From: Treponema maltophilum ATCC 51939
GTDB lineage: Bacteria > Spirochaetota > Spirochaetia > Treponematales > Treponemataceae
Direction of reading: 5' to 3'
Assembly (NCBI RefSeq): GCF_000413055.1
Contig: NZ_KE332518.1
Coordinates: 2,233,583 to 2,297,582 of the forward strand
DNA length: 64,000 nt
Positions within the stretch are counted from its first letter, which is position 1; each line of letters starts with the position of its first letter. This document shows positions 45,829 to 54,909 of this stretch, piece by piece. A model generated the notes under the pieces. The model searched no databases and was not told where the DNA came from. It saw nothing but the letters and a program-made list of their open reading frames with translations. The position numbers and the translations under genes are program-made.

Positions 45829-47235
45829 ATGACCGGTTCGCTTTTGAAAAAAAAGGATTATCTGGGACCGCTTTCTTTTTATAGGGTTGCGCTTTCTTTG
45901 GCGCTTCCCGTCATGGCGCAGAATTTGATTCAAAGCATGGTGTCCCTTATCGATAATTTTATGGTCGCCGGCTTGGGCGACATAAAAATGTCGGGCGTAA
46001 ATATTGCGGGCCAAATCAACTTCGTGTTTTATGTTCTCTTAACCACGCTGTGTGCATCCGGCGGAATTTTTATGTCGCAGTATAACGGCGCAAAAGATGC
46101 GGCCGGCATGCGCCAAGCTTTCCGATTTAAAATCATTATCACCTTGGCGGCATCGATCGCCTATACGATTTTTTGCCTTGCGAATCCCAAGCCCGTTTTG
46201 GCTTTAATGGTGCGGGGCAACCGCCAAAGCGCCGAAATCGTCGAGCAGGCGTGCATATATATGAAGACAGCCGCCTTTACGTGGATCCCGATTGCAATTG
46301 CCGTTTCGATCGGTTCGTCCATGCGCGAAATAGGCAGAGTGCGCCAACCGCTTGTCGTGTCGGCGATTGCGACTTTTATCAATACGTTTTTTAACTGGGT
46401 TTTTATTTACGGGAACTTGGGCGCTCCCCGCTTGGAAGTTAAGGGCGCCGCGATAGCGACGATTATTGCGCGTGCAAGCGAAGCGCTTATCTTTTTGATA
46501 TATATCCGCAAAACAAAACCGCCGTTTTTTTCATATCTGCGCGAATTGTTCCGCGTGCGCTTCGGCTTTTTTGTCAACGTTTTGTCGAAGTCCGGAATGA
46601 TTTTGGTGTCCGAGATGAGCTGGGTTCTCACCGAATCGGTTGTAACCGCCTTGTACAACAGCCGCGGCGGCGCCGAAATCGTGTCGGGTATGTCCGCGGG
46701 ATTTACCGTTGCAAATCTGTTCTTTATTTGCTTTTACGGCATCAATGCTTCGATCGGCGTCATTATGGGCGGAACACTGGGATCGAATCAGCTTGAAAAA
46801 GCGAAGGTACAAAAAACATGGCTTTTAAACGGGGCTTTTTTATTTGGTTTGAGCATGGGCATTTTGGGATGTTTTACAACCTTTTTAATTCCCTTTGTGT
46901 TTTTGCATTTGAGCGAAGCCGCCCGGCATGTTACGCGGAATATGGTTTTTTTAAATGCGTGCTATATGCCGATTTGGGCTTATTTGAACGCGCAGTTTAC
47001 CGTTTCGCGTACCGGAGGAGACGTTCTTATGGGCGCCGTTACGGACGGCTTTGTCAATTTTGCTTTGGTGCTGCCGGGAATATTTTTGCTCACATATTTT
47101 ACTTCGTTCGGACCGGTCGCCCTGTACGGAATTATAAAACTGACCGACTTTGTCAAAATGACAATAGCCGCTTTATGGCTTAAGCGGGAATTATGGGTAA
47201 AGAATCTTGCGGTTCAAAGCGAAGGAGAAAAGTAG
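45829..47235 (+). CDS. MATE-family multidrug/oligosaccharide-type efflux transporter
   Basis: Twelve-helix antiporter; substrates in the MATE family range from drugs to lipid-linked sugars. The 468-aa product has the expected hydrophobic pattern, with LSLALPVMAQNLIQSMVSLIDNFMVAGLG at the start (the conserved D in SLIDNFM) and GRVRQPLVVSAIATFINTFFNWVFIYG in the middle. The message is likely to be leaderless, starting at its own ATG. The slyX gene follows 5 bp downstream. Confidence 0.92.
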   Translation: MTGSLLKKKDYLGPLSFYRVALSLALPVMAQNLIQSMVSLIDNFMVAGLGDIKMSGVNIAGQINFVFYVLLTTLCASGGIFMSQYNGAKDAAGMRQAFRFKIIITLAASIAYTIFCLANPKPVLALMVRGNRQSAEIVEQACIYMKTAAFTWIPIAIAVSIGSSMREIGRVRQPLVVSAIATFINTFFNWVFIYGNLGAPRLEVKGAAIATIIARASEALIFLIYIRKTKPPFFSYLRELFRVRFGFFVNVLSKSGMILVSEMSWVLTESVVTALYNSRGGAEIVSGMSAGFTVANLFFICFYGINASIGVIMGGTLGSNQLEKAKVQKTWLLNGAFLFGLSMGILGCFTTFLIPFVFLHLSEAARHVTRNMVFLNACYMPIWAYLNAQFTVSRTGGDVLMGAVTDGFVNFALVLPGIFLLTYFTSFGPVALYGIIKLTDFVKMTIAALWLKRELWVKNLAVQSEGEK

Positions 47236-47239
47236 CGCA

Positions 47240-47467
47240 ATGGAACAGGGTATAACTGAAAAGGACACGGCGGAACGCTTTGAGCGGCTCGAAATAAAGC
47301 TTGCATACATGGAAGACTTTATGCGGAAGATTCAGGATGTTACGCTGGAACAGGGCAAAGCGATTGAAGGCTTGAAAGCCGAAAATAAAGCGCTCCGGCA
47401 AAAACTTGCCGAAATGGTCGAGGACCGGCGCGATGCCCCCGCCGACGCGCGCCCGCCGCACTATTAA
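47240..47467 (+). CDS. slyX: SlyX family protein
   Basis: Small protein of unknown function, predicted to form a coiled coil. The 75-aa product has ERLEIKLAYMEDFMRKIQDV and KAIEGLKAENKALRQKLAEM, ending in the diagnostic DARPPHY. I chose ATG 47240, with GGAG about 12 nt upstream inside the MATE gene. It is transcribed with MATE and convergent with aroA. Confidence 0.9.
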   Translation: MEQGITEKDTAERFERLEIKLAYMEDFMRKIQDVTLEQGKAIEGLKAENKALRQKLAEMVEDRRDAPADARPPHY

Positions 47468-47496
47468 AACCCCGCCGGAAGCGGTTGCGTAAAACG

Positions 47497-48942
47497 TCAG
47501 CTTATAAAAGCGCCGAGCGAGCGCATCTTTTCGATAAAGCCGGGAAACGAAACGGAACAGCATTCGGCGTCTTTTACCGTGAGCTCTTGGCCTTTTTTGA
47601 GCGCCAAACCCAAACACATAAGAGACATTGCAACCCGATGGTCTTTTTTGCTTTCAACCGTACCGCCGTGCAGCGTAAAGGCGCCGTTCGGCAAACCGTC
47701 TTTCGTTATCGGAGAGTGGCCGCGTATCGTTAAAAAATCTTTTCCTTCGCATATGTCGGCGCCGAGTGAACTCAGCTGTTCGGCCATAACGCGTATGCGG
47801 TCGGTTTCTTTGCTGCGGCATACGCCTATGTCTTCAAGGACGATTGTCCCTTCGGTAAAGCAGGCGGCGACTGCCAAAGCGCATACGGCGTCGGGAAAAG
47901 ACGAGCAGTTTATACGCAAGGTTCCCGCAGCGTCCGTACTGCCGGCGTCCGTATCGTCCATACGCGCATAATCGCAAAGCGAAAAGCCTATACCGCGCCT
48001 GTCTTCTTCCGTTTCGTTTGCGCAAAAAGAGGTAAAGTGTTCGACGCTTAAACGTGCGCCGCCTTTTATGTGCAGCGCGTGCGTACCGCGGTCGAGCCGG
48101 ATGTCCGCCCCCAGAGAACGCAAAAGCGGCACAATGAGCGCGTCGCATTGGGAGCCGGACGTGTCTATATGTTCGATCGAAACCTCGCCTGACCCTATGC
48201 ACACGGCTGTGAGCGGAAAGGCGGCGGCTTCCCAATCGGACGGTATTGCCGTATTGAACGCCTGAATGCGTTTCGGACCCTGCACTCGGATATGCTTCAT
48301 GTCCTTGTCGGCCGTAACCGGCACGTCGAGTTTTTCGAGCCAGTTTTTTGTCATTACAAGATAGGCCGTTTCTTTCGGATCGGTAAGCTCGATGTCGGTA
48401 GTGCCGTCCAAAAGCGGGGCGGCCATCATAAAGCCGCTTATGTATTGTGAAAGTCTGCCGTCGGTACGGATGTGCGAAGCCTTGATCGGACCGCGTATAA
48501 GTACGGGAGGAGCGCTTGAGCCGGGACGGCTTATGTGAACCTGCGCTCCGGCTTGACCGAGTGCGTCCGCCAAATGAGCGACCGGCCGGCTGCGGATCGA
48601 TTCGTCGCCGGTAAACACCGACCATCCGTCGAAGCAGGCCGCTATCGGCGATAAAAAGTACAGCACGGAGCCGGAGTTGCCCACGTGAACGACGTCGGAA
48701 GGCAAGTGCAGTTTTTCGCCCGCCCCGCGGATGCGCCAGAGTTCGCCTTCACATTCGGCCTGGGCGCCCATAAGGCCTACGGCACCGATTGCCGACCGGC
48801 AGTCTTCTCCGGTGAGCGGATTTGTAATCTCGCACACGCCTTCCGCCATTGCGGCGAAAATAACGGCCCGTATCGTATGACTTTTTGAGCCGGGTACCCG
48901 GATCGGGCCTTTTAAAAAAGAATTCCGTACGCGTGCGTCCAT
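47497..48942 (-). CDS. aroA: 3-phosphoshikimate 1-carboxyvinyltransferase (EPSP synthase)
   Basis: Sixth step of the shikimate pathway: joins PEP to shikimate 3-phosphate. The 481-aa product has PGSKSHTIRAVIFA (residues 17-30), VGNSGSVLYFLSPIA, DESIRSRPVAHLADAL, RTDGRLSQYISGFMMAAPLL, IPSDWEAAAFPL, SSFPDAVCALAVAAC (catalytic Asp), KETDRIRVM and KKDHRVAMSL. The C-terminal motif SVSFPGF lacks the Lys of E. coli-type enzymes. Other class II enzymes also read SFP or SYP without it, so it is not a defect in itself. The start lies one base after the nitroreductase stop; the two form an operon. Confidence 0.95.
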   Translation of the reverse strand: MDARVRNSFLKGPIRVPGSKSHTIRAVIFAAMAEGVCEITNPLTGEDCRSAIGAVGLMGAQAECEGELWRIRGAGEKLHLPSDVVHVGNSGSVLYFLSPIAACFDGWSVFTGDESIRSRPVAHLADALGQAGAQVHISRPGSSAPPVLIRGPIKASHIRTDGRLSQYISGFMMAAPLLDGTTDIELTDPKETAYLVMTKNWLEKLDVPVTADKDMKHIRVQGPKRIQAFNTAIPSDWEAAAFPLTAVCIGSGEVSIEHIDTSGSQCDALIVPLLRSLGADIRLDRGTHALHIKGGARLSVEHFTSFCANETEEDRRGIGFSLCDYARMDDTDAGSTDAAGTLRINCSSFPDAVCALAVAACFTEGTIVLEDIGVCRSKETDRIRVMAEQLSSLGADICEGKDFLTIRGHSPITKDGLPNGAFTLHGGTVESKKDHRVAMSLMCLGLALKKGQELTVKDAECCSVSFPGFIEKMRSLGAFIS

Positions 48943-48943
48943 A

Positions 48944-49561
48944 TTACCATCCGTTTTTATGTATTTTTGAATCGTTCCAATAATCGGTGCTTGCGCTTGT
49001 TAGAGCATCGGGCGCGGCAAAACCGATAACAATCATAATGTGGGGCGTTACGTATTCGGGAAGATTGAGCACTTTCCGTGTATTTGCAACTCGAACCGTC
49101 TGCGGAGCAATACTCATCGGCACCGTCGCATAACCGAGTTCCGCCGCCTGCACCATAATACTTTGGGCGGCGATTCCCGCGTCGAGTGCAGCCAAATCAC
49201 GGTGGCGAATTATCTTTTCGTTGATTGCAACGACAATTACCGTTTGTGCCGTATTAAGCTGGCTTGCGTAGGGATTGCCTTCTTTTAAGCCGGTAATTTT
49301 ATTGCCGTCCTGTACGATAATAAATTCCGTTGAACGGGAATCATCCGCAGTCGGAGATGCAAAAGCGGCCTGCAAAATCAAACGTAAATCGGCGTCGCTT
49401 ACTTGTTTTCTCGTATCATACACGCGGGCGGTTATTCGGCTGAAAATACCGTTTTTGCGCGGCTCAGGTTTTGTTTCGGCTTGCACTTTTTTTACGCAAG
49501 ATACACATACCAGTGCCGCGGCAGCGCATACGGCACATATTATTTTTTGTATCATTCGCAT
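48944..49561 (-). CDS. Nitroreductase-family protein with lipoprotein signal
   Basis: FMN-dependent oxidoreductase fold. The 205-aa product begins with a lipoprotein signal (MRMIQKIICAVCAAAALVCVSC), followed by VYDTRKQVSDADLRLILQAA, SPTADDSRSTEFIIV (flavin-binding), DAGIAAQSIMVQAAELGYATV and PHIMIVIGFAAPD. Nitroreductases are nearly always cytoplasmic, so an exported, lipid-anchored copy is unusual. I chose ATG 49561, with GGAGG 8 nt upstream. Its substrate is unknown; redox handling of a surface or periplasmic compound would be an inference. Confidence 0.83.
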   Translation of the reverse strand: MRMIQKIICAVCAAAALVCVSCVKKVQAETKPEPRKNGIFSRITARVYDTRKQVSDADLRLILQAAFASPTADDSRSTEFIIVQDGNKITGLKEGNPYASQLNTAQTVIVVAINEKIIRHRDLAALDAGIAAQSIMVQAAELGYATVPMSIAPQTVRVANTRKVLNLPEYVTPHIMIVIGFAAPDALTSASTDYWNDSKIHKNGW

Positions 49562-49625
49562 AACACTCCTCCACACAGAAATTGTAAAAAATTTAGCGGA
49601 GCATTCCCGTTTTGTCAAGGCGCGG

Positions 49626-49655
49626 TTGACACTTACGCTTTGCGGATGCTATGAT
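49626..49655 (+). promoter_or_regulatory. HAD-hydrolase promoter placed for a leaderless mRNA
   Basis: -35 TTGACA (49626-49631), an 18-bp spacer and -10 TATGAT (49650-49655), then seven bases to the ATG at 49663. An upstream in-frame ATG at 49651 lies inside the -10 and can be dismissed. Confidence 0.7.
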
Positions 49656-49662
49656 TCGCCAT

Positions 49663-50490
49663 ATGTCCGACCGCATAGAAGCGAAGATAATCGCCCTCGA
49701 CCTTGACGACACCCTCTTAAAGACCGATTTAACGATATCCGATTATACCGTCGGCATTATACAAAAAGCGGTCAACCGCGGAATATATGTTACGCTCTGT
49801 TCCGGCCGAACCGATAACGCCATTTTGCCTTATGTGCGCAGGCTGGAGATTGCGGGAACGCAAGGCGGCCGCTACATTATTGCGCAAAACGGCGCTTCGA
49901 TTATCGATTTGCATGAGCGAAAAGTCATATATAGCCGCTTTGTCGATTCCGATGTGCTTGTGCGCGCGTTCCGTATCGCAAACAACAACGGCTTTGCCTG
50001 CCAAGTGTACGACCCGAGTACGATTTACATTCCGTTTAAAAACAAATGGGCGGATACCGATCTTAAACTCAGCCGTTTAAAAGAACGGGTTGTTCCGAAC
50101 TTTGAAGAATTCCTTACCGAAAAACAACACGCAAAAATGGTTATATCGGGAGAACCCGCCGACATTGCGCGGCTCGAATCCGATCTTCGCACAGAACTCG
50201 GCGGCACATGCGTTTTATTTACGAGTAAGCCGTTTTTTCTTGAAATCCTTCCCAAAGACACGGGAAAGGGCGAAGCCCTCTTGTGGCTTGCCGAACGTTT
50301 GGGCGTTCCGCAAAAAAACACGATGGCCTTCGGAGACGCTATGAACGACGAAAGCATGATTCGACTCGCCGGATGCTCCGTCGCGATGAAAAACGGCTCG
50401 GAGGCGATAAAAAAACTCGCTGCGTATACAAGCGAGTTTACAAACGATGAAGACGGCGTTGCCCGTTTTATCGAAAAACACGTGCTATAA
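49663..50490 (+). CDS. Cof-type HAD-IIB family hydrolase
   Basis: Cytoplasmic sugar-phosphate or FMN-type phosphatase; family members are broad in specificity. The 275-aa product has [11 protein letters not shown] (residues 12-22), [14 protein letters not shown], the alpha/beta cap, and the late [15 protein letters not shown] metal motif with the TMAFGD conserved. Its 3' end overlaps the convergent ABC ATPase by 6 bp. The start is set by the promoter. Confidence 0.9.
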   Translation: MSDRIEAKIIALDLDDTLLKTDLTISDYTVGIIQKAVNRGIYVTLCSGRTDNAILPYVRRLEIAGTQGGRYIIAQNGASIIDLHERKVIYSRFVDSDVLVRAFRIANNNGFACQVYDPSTIYIPFKNKWADTDLKLSRLKERVVPNFEEFLTEKQHAKMVISGEPADIARLESDLRTELGGTCVLFTSKPFFLEILPKDTGKGEALLWLAERLGVPQKNTMAFGDAMNDESMIRLAGCSVAMKNGSEAIKKLAAYTSEFTNDEDGVARFIEKHVL

Positions 50491-51207
50491 AACCCGCTGC
50501 AAAAACTGCTGCAAGCGTTTGTTTTGCGGATGATTGAATATTTGTTCGGGCGTTCCTTTTTCGGCGACGAGCCCGTTATCCATAAAAAGCACCTTATCCG
50601 CAACTTCGCGGGCAAATCCCATTTCGTGCGTTACAACCGCCATCGTCATGCCTTCTTCGGCAAGCTCTTTCATAAGAGCGAGCACTTCGCCGACCATTTC
50701 CGGATCCAAAGCGCTTGTCGGTTCGTCAAACAACATAACCTCCGGCTTCATGGCTAAAGAACGCACAATCGCGATACGCTGTTTTTGGCCGCCTGAAATT
50801 TGCGAAGGATAAACGCCCGCTTTATCTTCCAAGCCGATGCGTTTTAACAAAGTGAAAGCTTGCTCGCGAGCCTGTTCTTTTGTCATAAGTTTTAACGTAA
50901 CCGGCGCGAGCATGATGTTTTCCAAAACGGTTAAATGCGGGAACAGATTGAAGTGCTGAAAAACCATGCCCATTTTTTGCCGCACCGCGTCTATGTCGAC
51001 TTTTTTATCGGTTATTTCAAGACCTTTAAAACGGATGCTGCCGCTTGTCGGCTGTTCCAGTAAATTAAGGCAGCGCAAAAAAGTGCTTTTGCCCGATCCG
51101 GACGGCCCGATGATGACAACCTTTTCGCTCCGTTCTATCGTTTCGGAAATGCCTTTTAAAACGGCCAATTTGCCGAATTGTTTTTTCAAATCTTTAACTT
51201 CTATCAC
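50485..51207 (-). CDS. Polar amino-acid ABC transporter ATP-binding protein (GlnQ-like)
   Basis: Powers amino-acid import with the permease and binding protein upstream. The 240-aa product has Walker [17 protein letters not shown] (about residue 34), the signature [12 protein letters not shown], Walker [20 protein letters not shown] and the H-loop [14 protein letters not shown] chose GTG 51207 (AAAGG 9 nt upstream), which begins [11 protein letters not shown] like the family; a TTG 21 bp further up lacks support. It overlaps the permease end by 14 bp. Confidence 0.93.
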   Translation of the reverse strand: MIEVKDLKKQFGKLAVLKGISETIERSEKVVIIGPSGSGKSTFLRCLNLLEQPTSGSIRFKGLEITDKKVDIDAVRQKMGMVFQHFNLFPHLTVLENIMLAPVTLKLMTKEQAREQAFTLLKRIGLEDKAGVYPSQISGGQKQRIAIVRSLAMKPEVMLFDEPTSALDPEMVGEVLALMKELAEEGMTMAVVTHEMGFAREVADKVLFMDNGLVAEKGTPEQIFNHPQNKRLQQFLQRVL

Positions 51208-51862
51208 TTTGCGCCAGCCTTTTTTCAAAAACGGAAAAGATTTTCGTCAGTCCGAGCGTCATTACCAAATATAAAAATCCCACCGACAAAAGCGGGATCC
51301 ACGCGTTATACGTTGCGTTGCGGATCATGTCGCCGACCTTCGTTAAATCGGTAACGGCGATAAAACTTGCAACGGCCGTTTCTTTGATCAATGTTATAAA
51401 CTCGCTTGTGTACGCGGGCAATGCGGCTTTTGCCGCCTGCGGAAAAATTATTTTTATAAGCGTTTGTCTTCTCGATAAACCGAGCGAGCGGCCGGCTTCC
51501 GTTTGACCAACGTCTACGCCCTGTATTCCGCCGCGGAATATTTCCGTGCAGTAAGCGCCCGAATTGATTCCGTATGCAAGAACGGCAACCGTAAGCCTGT
51601 CCAGTCCGAGCGGCGCAAACACGACAAAGTAAAAAATCATAAGCTGGGTCGCAAGCGGAATACCGCGGATAATTGTCGTATATAATTCACCCGCGCCGCG
51701 CAAAATGCGGTTTTGCGATATTTTCAACAATGCGAACACACAGCCCAAAACAGTGCCGATAATAATCGAACACATCGATATGTACAGCGTCGTGCCGAGT
51801 CCCTGAACCAGCAGTTTCCAGCGGTCGCCGACGATTATCGTATCATAAAAGGATTGCAGCAC
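51194..51862 (-). CDS. Polar amino-acid ABC transporter permease
   Basis: His/Glu/Gln/Arg-type permease. The 222-aa product has about five membrane helices and the family's [34 protein letters not shown] loop. GTG 51862 follows GGAGGAAAAGG. It is followed by the ATPase with overlapping ends and preceded by the binding-protein gene. The 117 bp between binding-protein and permease contain only a short CCGGACAAA/CGGAC-type imperfect stem. Confidence 0.93.
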   Translation of the reverse strand: MLQSFYDTIIVGDRWKLLVQGLGTTLYISMCSIIIGTVLGCVFALLKISQNRILRGAGELYTTIIRGIPLATQLMIFYFVVFAPLGLDRLTVAVLAYGINSGAYCTEIFRGGIQGVDVGQTEAGRSLGLSRRQTLIKIIFPQAAKAALPAYTSEFITLIKETAVASFIAVTDLTKVGDMIRNATYNAWIPLLSVGFLYLVMTLGLTKIFSVFEKRLAQSDRS

Positions 51863-51979
51863 CCTTTTCCTCCGATGCGGCCGAAGCGCCGATTAAACGG
51901 AAAAACCGGCGCCGCCGTCCGAATCTTTGTCCGGAACAGTGGACGCCTTTTTCCCGGCGGCTTTAAGCGGCCCGTAAAT

Positions 51980-52759
51980 TTATTTTCTGATTATTATAAC
52001 TTGTTCGGATGCATAATACGGATCCGAAAAATCCACGTTCTTTTTGCGCTCTTCGGTAACGGACATTCCCGCGGCGATAAAATCTATCGCGCCGGACGAC
52101 AAAGCCGGAATGAGGCTGTCGAAAGCCATATCGACAACTTCAAGTTTTGCCTTATAATCCTTTGCGATATATTGCCCCATCGAAATATCGAAGCCGACGA
52201 TGTTCGTGCCTTCCACATATTCAAAGGGCGGAAAGTTTGCATTCGTCCCCAGCTTTACGACGGCTTTTTGTTCGGAAGCGGCAAGGGTTGCCGGGATTTT
52301 TATTTTTCCGTCAACCGGCATAAAAGAGGCAATGAGCTTTTCGTAGGTGCCGTCGCCTTTCAGCTGTTTGATGGTTTTATTTATCGAAGCAAGCAGCGCC
52401 GCATTTCCTTTTTTAACCGCGATCGCGTACTCTTCTTTTGCGAACTTGTCGGTTACGATAGTCAGCGTAGGATTCCTTGCAACGATTTCTTTTGCGGGAA
52501 GCTCGTCCAAAACGACGGCATCGATGGCGCCGTTTTTCAAATCGAGCGCGGCGTCCATTCCCGATTTAAAGGAAGCGATCTTTGCGCCCGGAACGTTTTC
52601 CTGCACATACAGCTCGCCGGTAGTTCCGGCTTGAACGCCGATGCGCTTTCCCGCCAAGTCCGCAGCCGACGTAATAACAACTTGTTCCTTTGCGCCGCCC
52701 GCAAAAAGGAAGGCACAAGCCAGCGATAAAAGACCGATAATACTTGCGAATTTTTTCAT
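51980..52759 (-). CDS. Family-3 solute-binding protein, circularly permuted
   Basis: Amino-acid binding protein of the importer, with a signal peptide (MKKFASIIGLLSLACAFLFA). The order of the family-3 fold is rearranged. Residues 32-148 (SAADLAGKRIGVQAGTTGEL through KQLKGDGTYEKLIASF) match what is normally the second half: lobe II and the end of lobe I. After a linker (149-167), residues 168-259 (VKLGTNANFPPFEYVEGTN, GFDISMGQYIAK, AGMSVTEERKKNVDFSDPYY) match what is normally the first half. The protein ends EQVIIIRK, exactly where the normal chain would cross to lobe II. Both ends therefore sit at the hinge. The ATG has AGGAGG 7 nt upstream and a strong promoter. Confidence 0.95.
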   Translation of the reverse strand: MKKFASIIGLLSLACAFLFAGGAKEQVVITSAADLAGKRIGVQAGTTGELYVQENVPGAKIASFKSGMDAALDLKNGAIDAVVLDELPAKEIVARNPTLTIVTDKFAKEEYAIAVKKGNAALLASINKTIKQLKGDGTYEKLIASFMPVDGKIKIPATLAASEQKAVVKLGTNANFPPFEYVEGTNIVGFDISMGQYIAKDYKAKLEVVDMAFDSLIPALSSGAIDFIAAGMSVTEERKKNVDFSDPYYASEQVIIIRK

Positions 52760-52780
52760 AAATTCCTCCTGATAAAAATT

Positions 52781-52831
52781 ACTATACGGAATTTAATGCA
52801 TAATGTCAAGCGAATTTTGAATAAATATGCA
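52781..52831 (-). promoter_or_regulatory. Promoter of the amino-acid importer with possible ARG-box-like site
   Basis: On the minus strand, TTGACA (52809-52804), a 17-bp spacer and TATAGT (52786-52781), then a leader with AGGAGG. Just upstream, TGAATAAATATGCA (52818-52831) differs by one base from an ArgR half-site pair TGAAT-N4-ATTCA. The ArgR link is speculative. Confidence 0.55.
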
Positions 52832-52875
52832 ATAAAACGCAAAAAAAACGTATAAATTCGGTTCTTTATGCATTG

Positions 52876-54903
52876 TTAAGGTACTACAGAAGGCTGTCCG
52901 TTCAAAAATTCCTCAAGTTCGCCCAAGGCCTTTTCCCATTTTTCGCTCAGCTGCAAAAGGTCGTCGTCAAGTTTGTGAATACGCTGCTGTACGCTGCGGC
53001 TTTTTTCGCCGTCCGAATACACTTCCGGTTTTGCAAGGTCGGCTTCGAGCAGGGCTTTTTGTTCTTCGACCTGCGTGATTTGTTCCATAAGGAGCCGCTC
53101 TTCTTTTTCAAGTTTGCGTCTTTGCGACTGCAAACGTTTTTGTTCCGCATAGCTTGGCGGCATGCTCTGCTGCGGCGCACTGACCGGAGCGCTTTCGTCA
53201 TTTGCGTCCCGCACCGTCGCGGCGGAAGCTCCGCCGTGAGCGCCGGCAAGCGTAGCGCCCGAAGCCGAAAACCCGGCGTCCGTATTGAAGGCCGCGTGTT
53301 TTTTTTGTTGTTCCAAATAATAATCGTAGGGGCCCGGATAAAGCCGGCAGTGTCCGGCGTTCAGTTCCAATATTCGCGTTGCGAGCGCTTGCGTAAAACT
53401 TCTGTCGTGCGAAATAAACACAATCGTTCCGCCGAAACTTTGCAGAGCCGCGAGCAGGGCGTCTTTTGAATGAATGTCCAAATGGTTTGTCGGCTCGTCG
53501 AGGATGAGCAGATTGGCGGGTTTGAGCAAAAGGCGCAGCATGGCAAGGCGGCTTTTTTCGCCGCCCGAAAGCACGTCGACTGTTTTGAAAATATCGTCGC
53601 CGCGGAATAAAAACGCCGCGAGCATGTCGCGCAGCTTGGGAACAAGGTCGAGCGGCGCTTCTTTTTCGAGCATGTCGATGACCGAAAGGTTTCCGTTTAT
53701 TTTTTCGGCGCTGTCCTGACTGAAGTAGCCGATACTCACGTTCGCGCCCAGGACAAGTCGTCCGTCATAAGCGGTATCTTCGCCGGCAAGGATGCGCAGG
53801 AGCGTCGTTTTTCCGGCTCCGTTGCGCCCGGTAACGACGAGGCGATCCGAGTGTTCAACCGTCGCATCGATACCGCGCAAAACGGAATGAGTGCCGTAAG
53901 CTTTGCCGATTTTTTCCAAACGCAAAACAATCTTGCCCGAATGCGGTGCGCTCGGAAACGAAAAGCGGATTTTTTTCAGCGATTCGGGGATTTCGATGCG
54001 CGGCAGTTTTTCAAGCTGTTTTACGCGTTCCTGCACTTGGGCCGCCTTTGCCGCATTGTAGCGGAAGCGCCTGATAAAATCTTCGGTTTTGCGTATTTTT
54101 TCCTGCTGAAGATCGTATTGGGCGATTAAGCTTTCAAGTTCGCTTTGGCGCTTTTTTTCGTAGTTTGTAAAATTCCCGGCGTAACGATGGAGTTCGGCGT
54201 TAAACAGTTCGAGTATTTCGTTTACGCAGGTGTCCAAAAAATAACGGTCGTGGCTTACAAGCAAAAATCCGCCGGAAAAGCCGAGCAAAAAATCCTGCAG
54301 CCATGTGCGCGCTTCTATGTCCAAATAGTTCGTCGGTTCGTCCAAAAGCAAAATGTCGGGATTTTGCAGCAAAACCTTTGCGAGCGCAATACGCATTTGC
54401 CAGCCGCCGGAAAAAGTTTCGACGGGCTTGTCGAAATCGGCTTTTTCGAAACCCAAGCCCGAAAGTACTTGCTCGGCCCGGCTCGAACGGAAGTACCACT
54501 GCGAATCGGTAAGGTATTCGTTGATTTGCCGGTGGCGCTCCAAAAGCTGTGTTTGCAGTTTTTCATCCGAAACGGTTTTTAAGCGCTCGCCGATGTCCTC
54601 CATTTCCTCATGGAGCGCATAGCCTTCGGCGAAAGCTTTATCGGCTTCGGCGCGCAATGTCGCTCCCGAATGGACGATGCCCGACTGCGGAAGGTATACG
54701 ACGCGGCAGTTTTTTTGCGCAACCCTCTCTCCCGAATCGGCGCTTATAAGACCGGCCGCTATTTTCATAAAAGTCGATTTTCCGCAGCCGTTCGCACCGA
54801 CAAGAGCCGCGCGGCTTTCTTTGCGCAAATTTACCGTAACGTTTTTAAGGATTTCCCGCTCGCCGAATTTCAGGCACAGATTCGACAGTTGTAAAAAAGA
54901 CAT
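52876..54903 (-). CDS. ABC-F family ATPase with C-terminal coiled coil
   Basis: Soluble twin-ATPase protein of the Uup/YheS/EttA class, acting on ribosomes or, in relatives, on antibiotic resistance. The 675-aa product has two ATP-binding domains: GANGCGKSTFMKIAAG with SGGWQMRIALA and ILLLDEPTNYLDIEA, then GRNGAGKTTLLRILAG with SGGEKSRLAMLR and LLILDEPTNHLDIHS. The linker has the ABC-F helices (LQQEKIRKTEDFIRRFRY). A low-complexity Ala/Gly/Ser segment is followed by a charged coiled coil. It follows the SH3 lipoprotein gene by 6 bp. Confidence 0.93.
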   Translation of the reverse strand: MSFLQLSNLCLKFGEREILKNVTVNLRKESRAALVGANGCGKSTFMKIAAGLISADSGERVAQKNCRVVYLPQSGIVHSGATLRAEADKAFAEGYALHEEMEDIGERLKTVSDEKLQTQLLERHRQINEYLTDSQWYFRSSRAEQVLSGLGFEKADFDKPVETFSGGWQMRIALAKVLLQNPDILLLDEPTNYLDIEARTWLQDFLLGFSGGFLLVSHDRYFLDTCVNEILELFNAELHRYAGNFTNYEKKRQSELESLIAQYDLQQEKIRKTEDFIRRFRYNAAKAAQVQERVKQLEKLPRIEIPESLKKIRFSFPSAPHSGKIVLRLEKIGKAYGTHSVLRGIDATVEHSDRLVVTGRNGAGKTTLLRILAGEDTAYDGRLVLGANVSIGYFSQDSAEKINGNLSVIDMLEKEAPLDLVPKLRDMLAAFLFRGDDIFKTVDVLSGGEKSRLAMLRLLLKPANLLILDEPTNHLDIHSKDALLAALQSFGGTIVFISHDRSFTQALATRILELNAGHCRLYPGPYDYYLEQQKKHAAFNTDAGFSASGATLAGAHGGASAATVRDANDESAPVSAPQQSMPPSYAEQKRLQSQRRKLEKEERLLMEQITQVEEQKALLEADLAKPEVYSDGEKSRSVQQRIHKLDDDLLQLSEKWEKALGELEEFLNGQPSVVP

Positions 54904-54909
54904 AGCGCG

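Noticed and set aside
47834-48625. 263-codon open frame opposite part of aroA
   Set aside because: A shadow of aroA, which has all its active-site motifs in the other frame.
47497-48942. Defective aroA because the C-terminal Lys is missing
   Set aside because: Class II EPSP synthases also read SFP or SYP without the Lys, and all other active-site motifs are present, so the gene is not judged broken.
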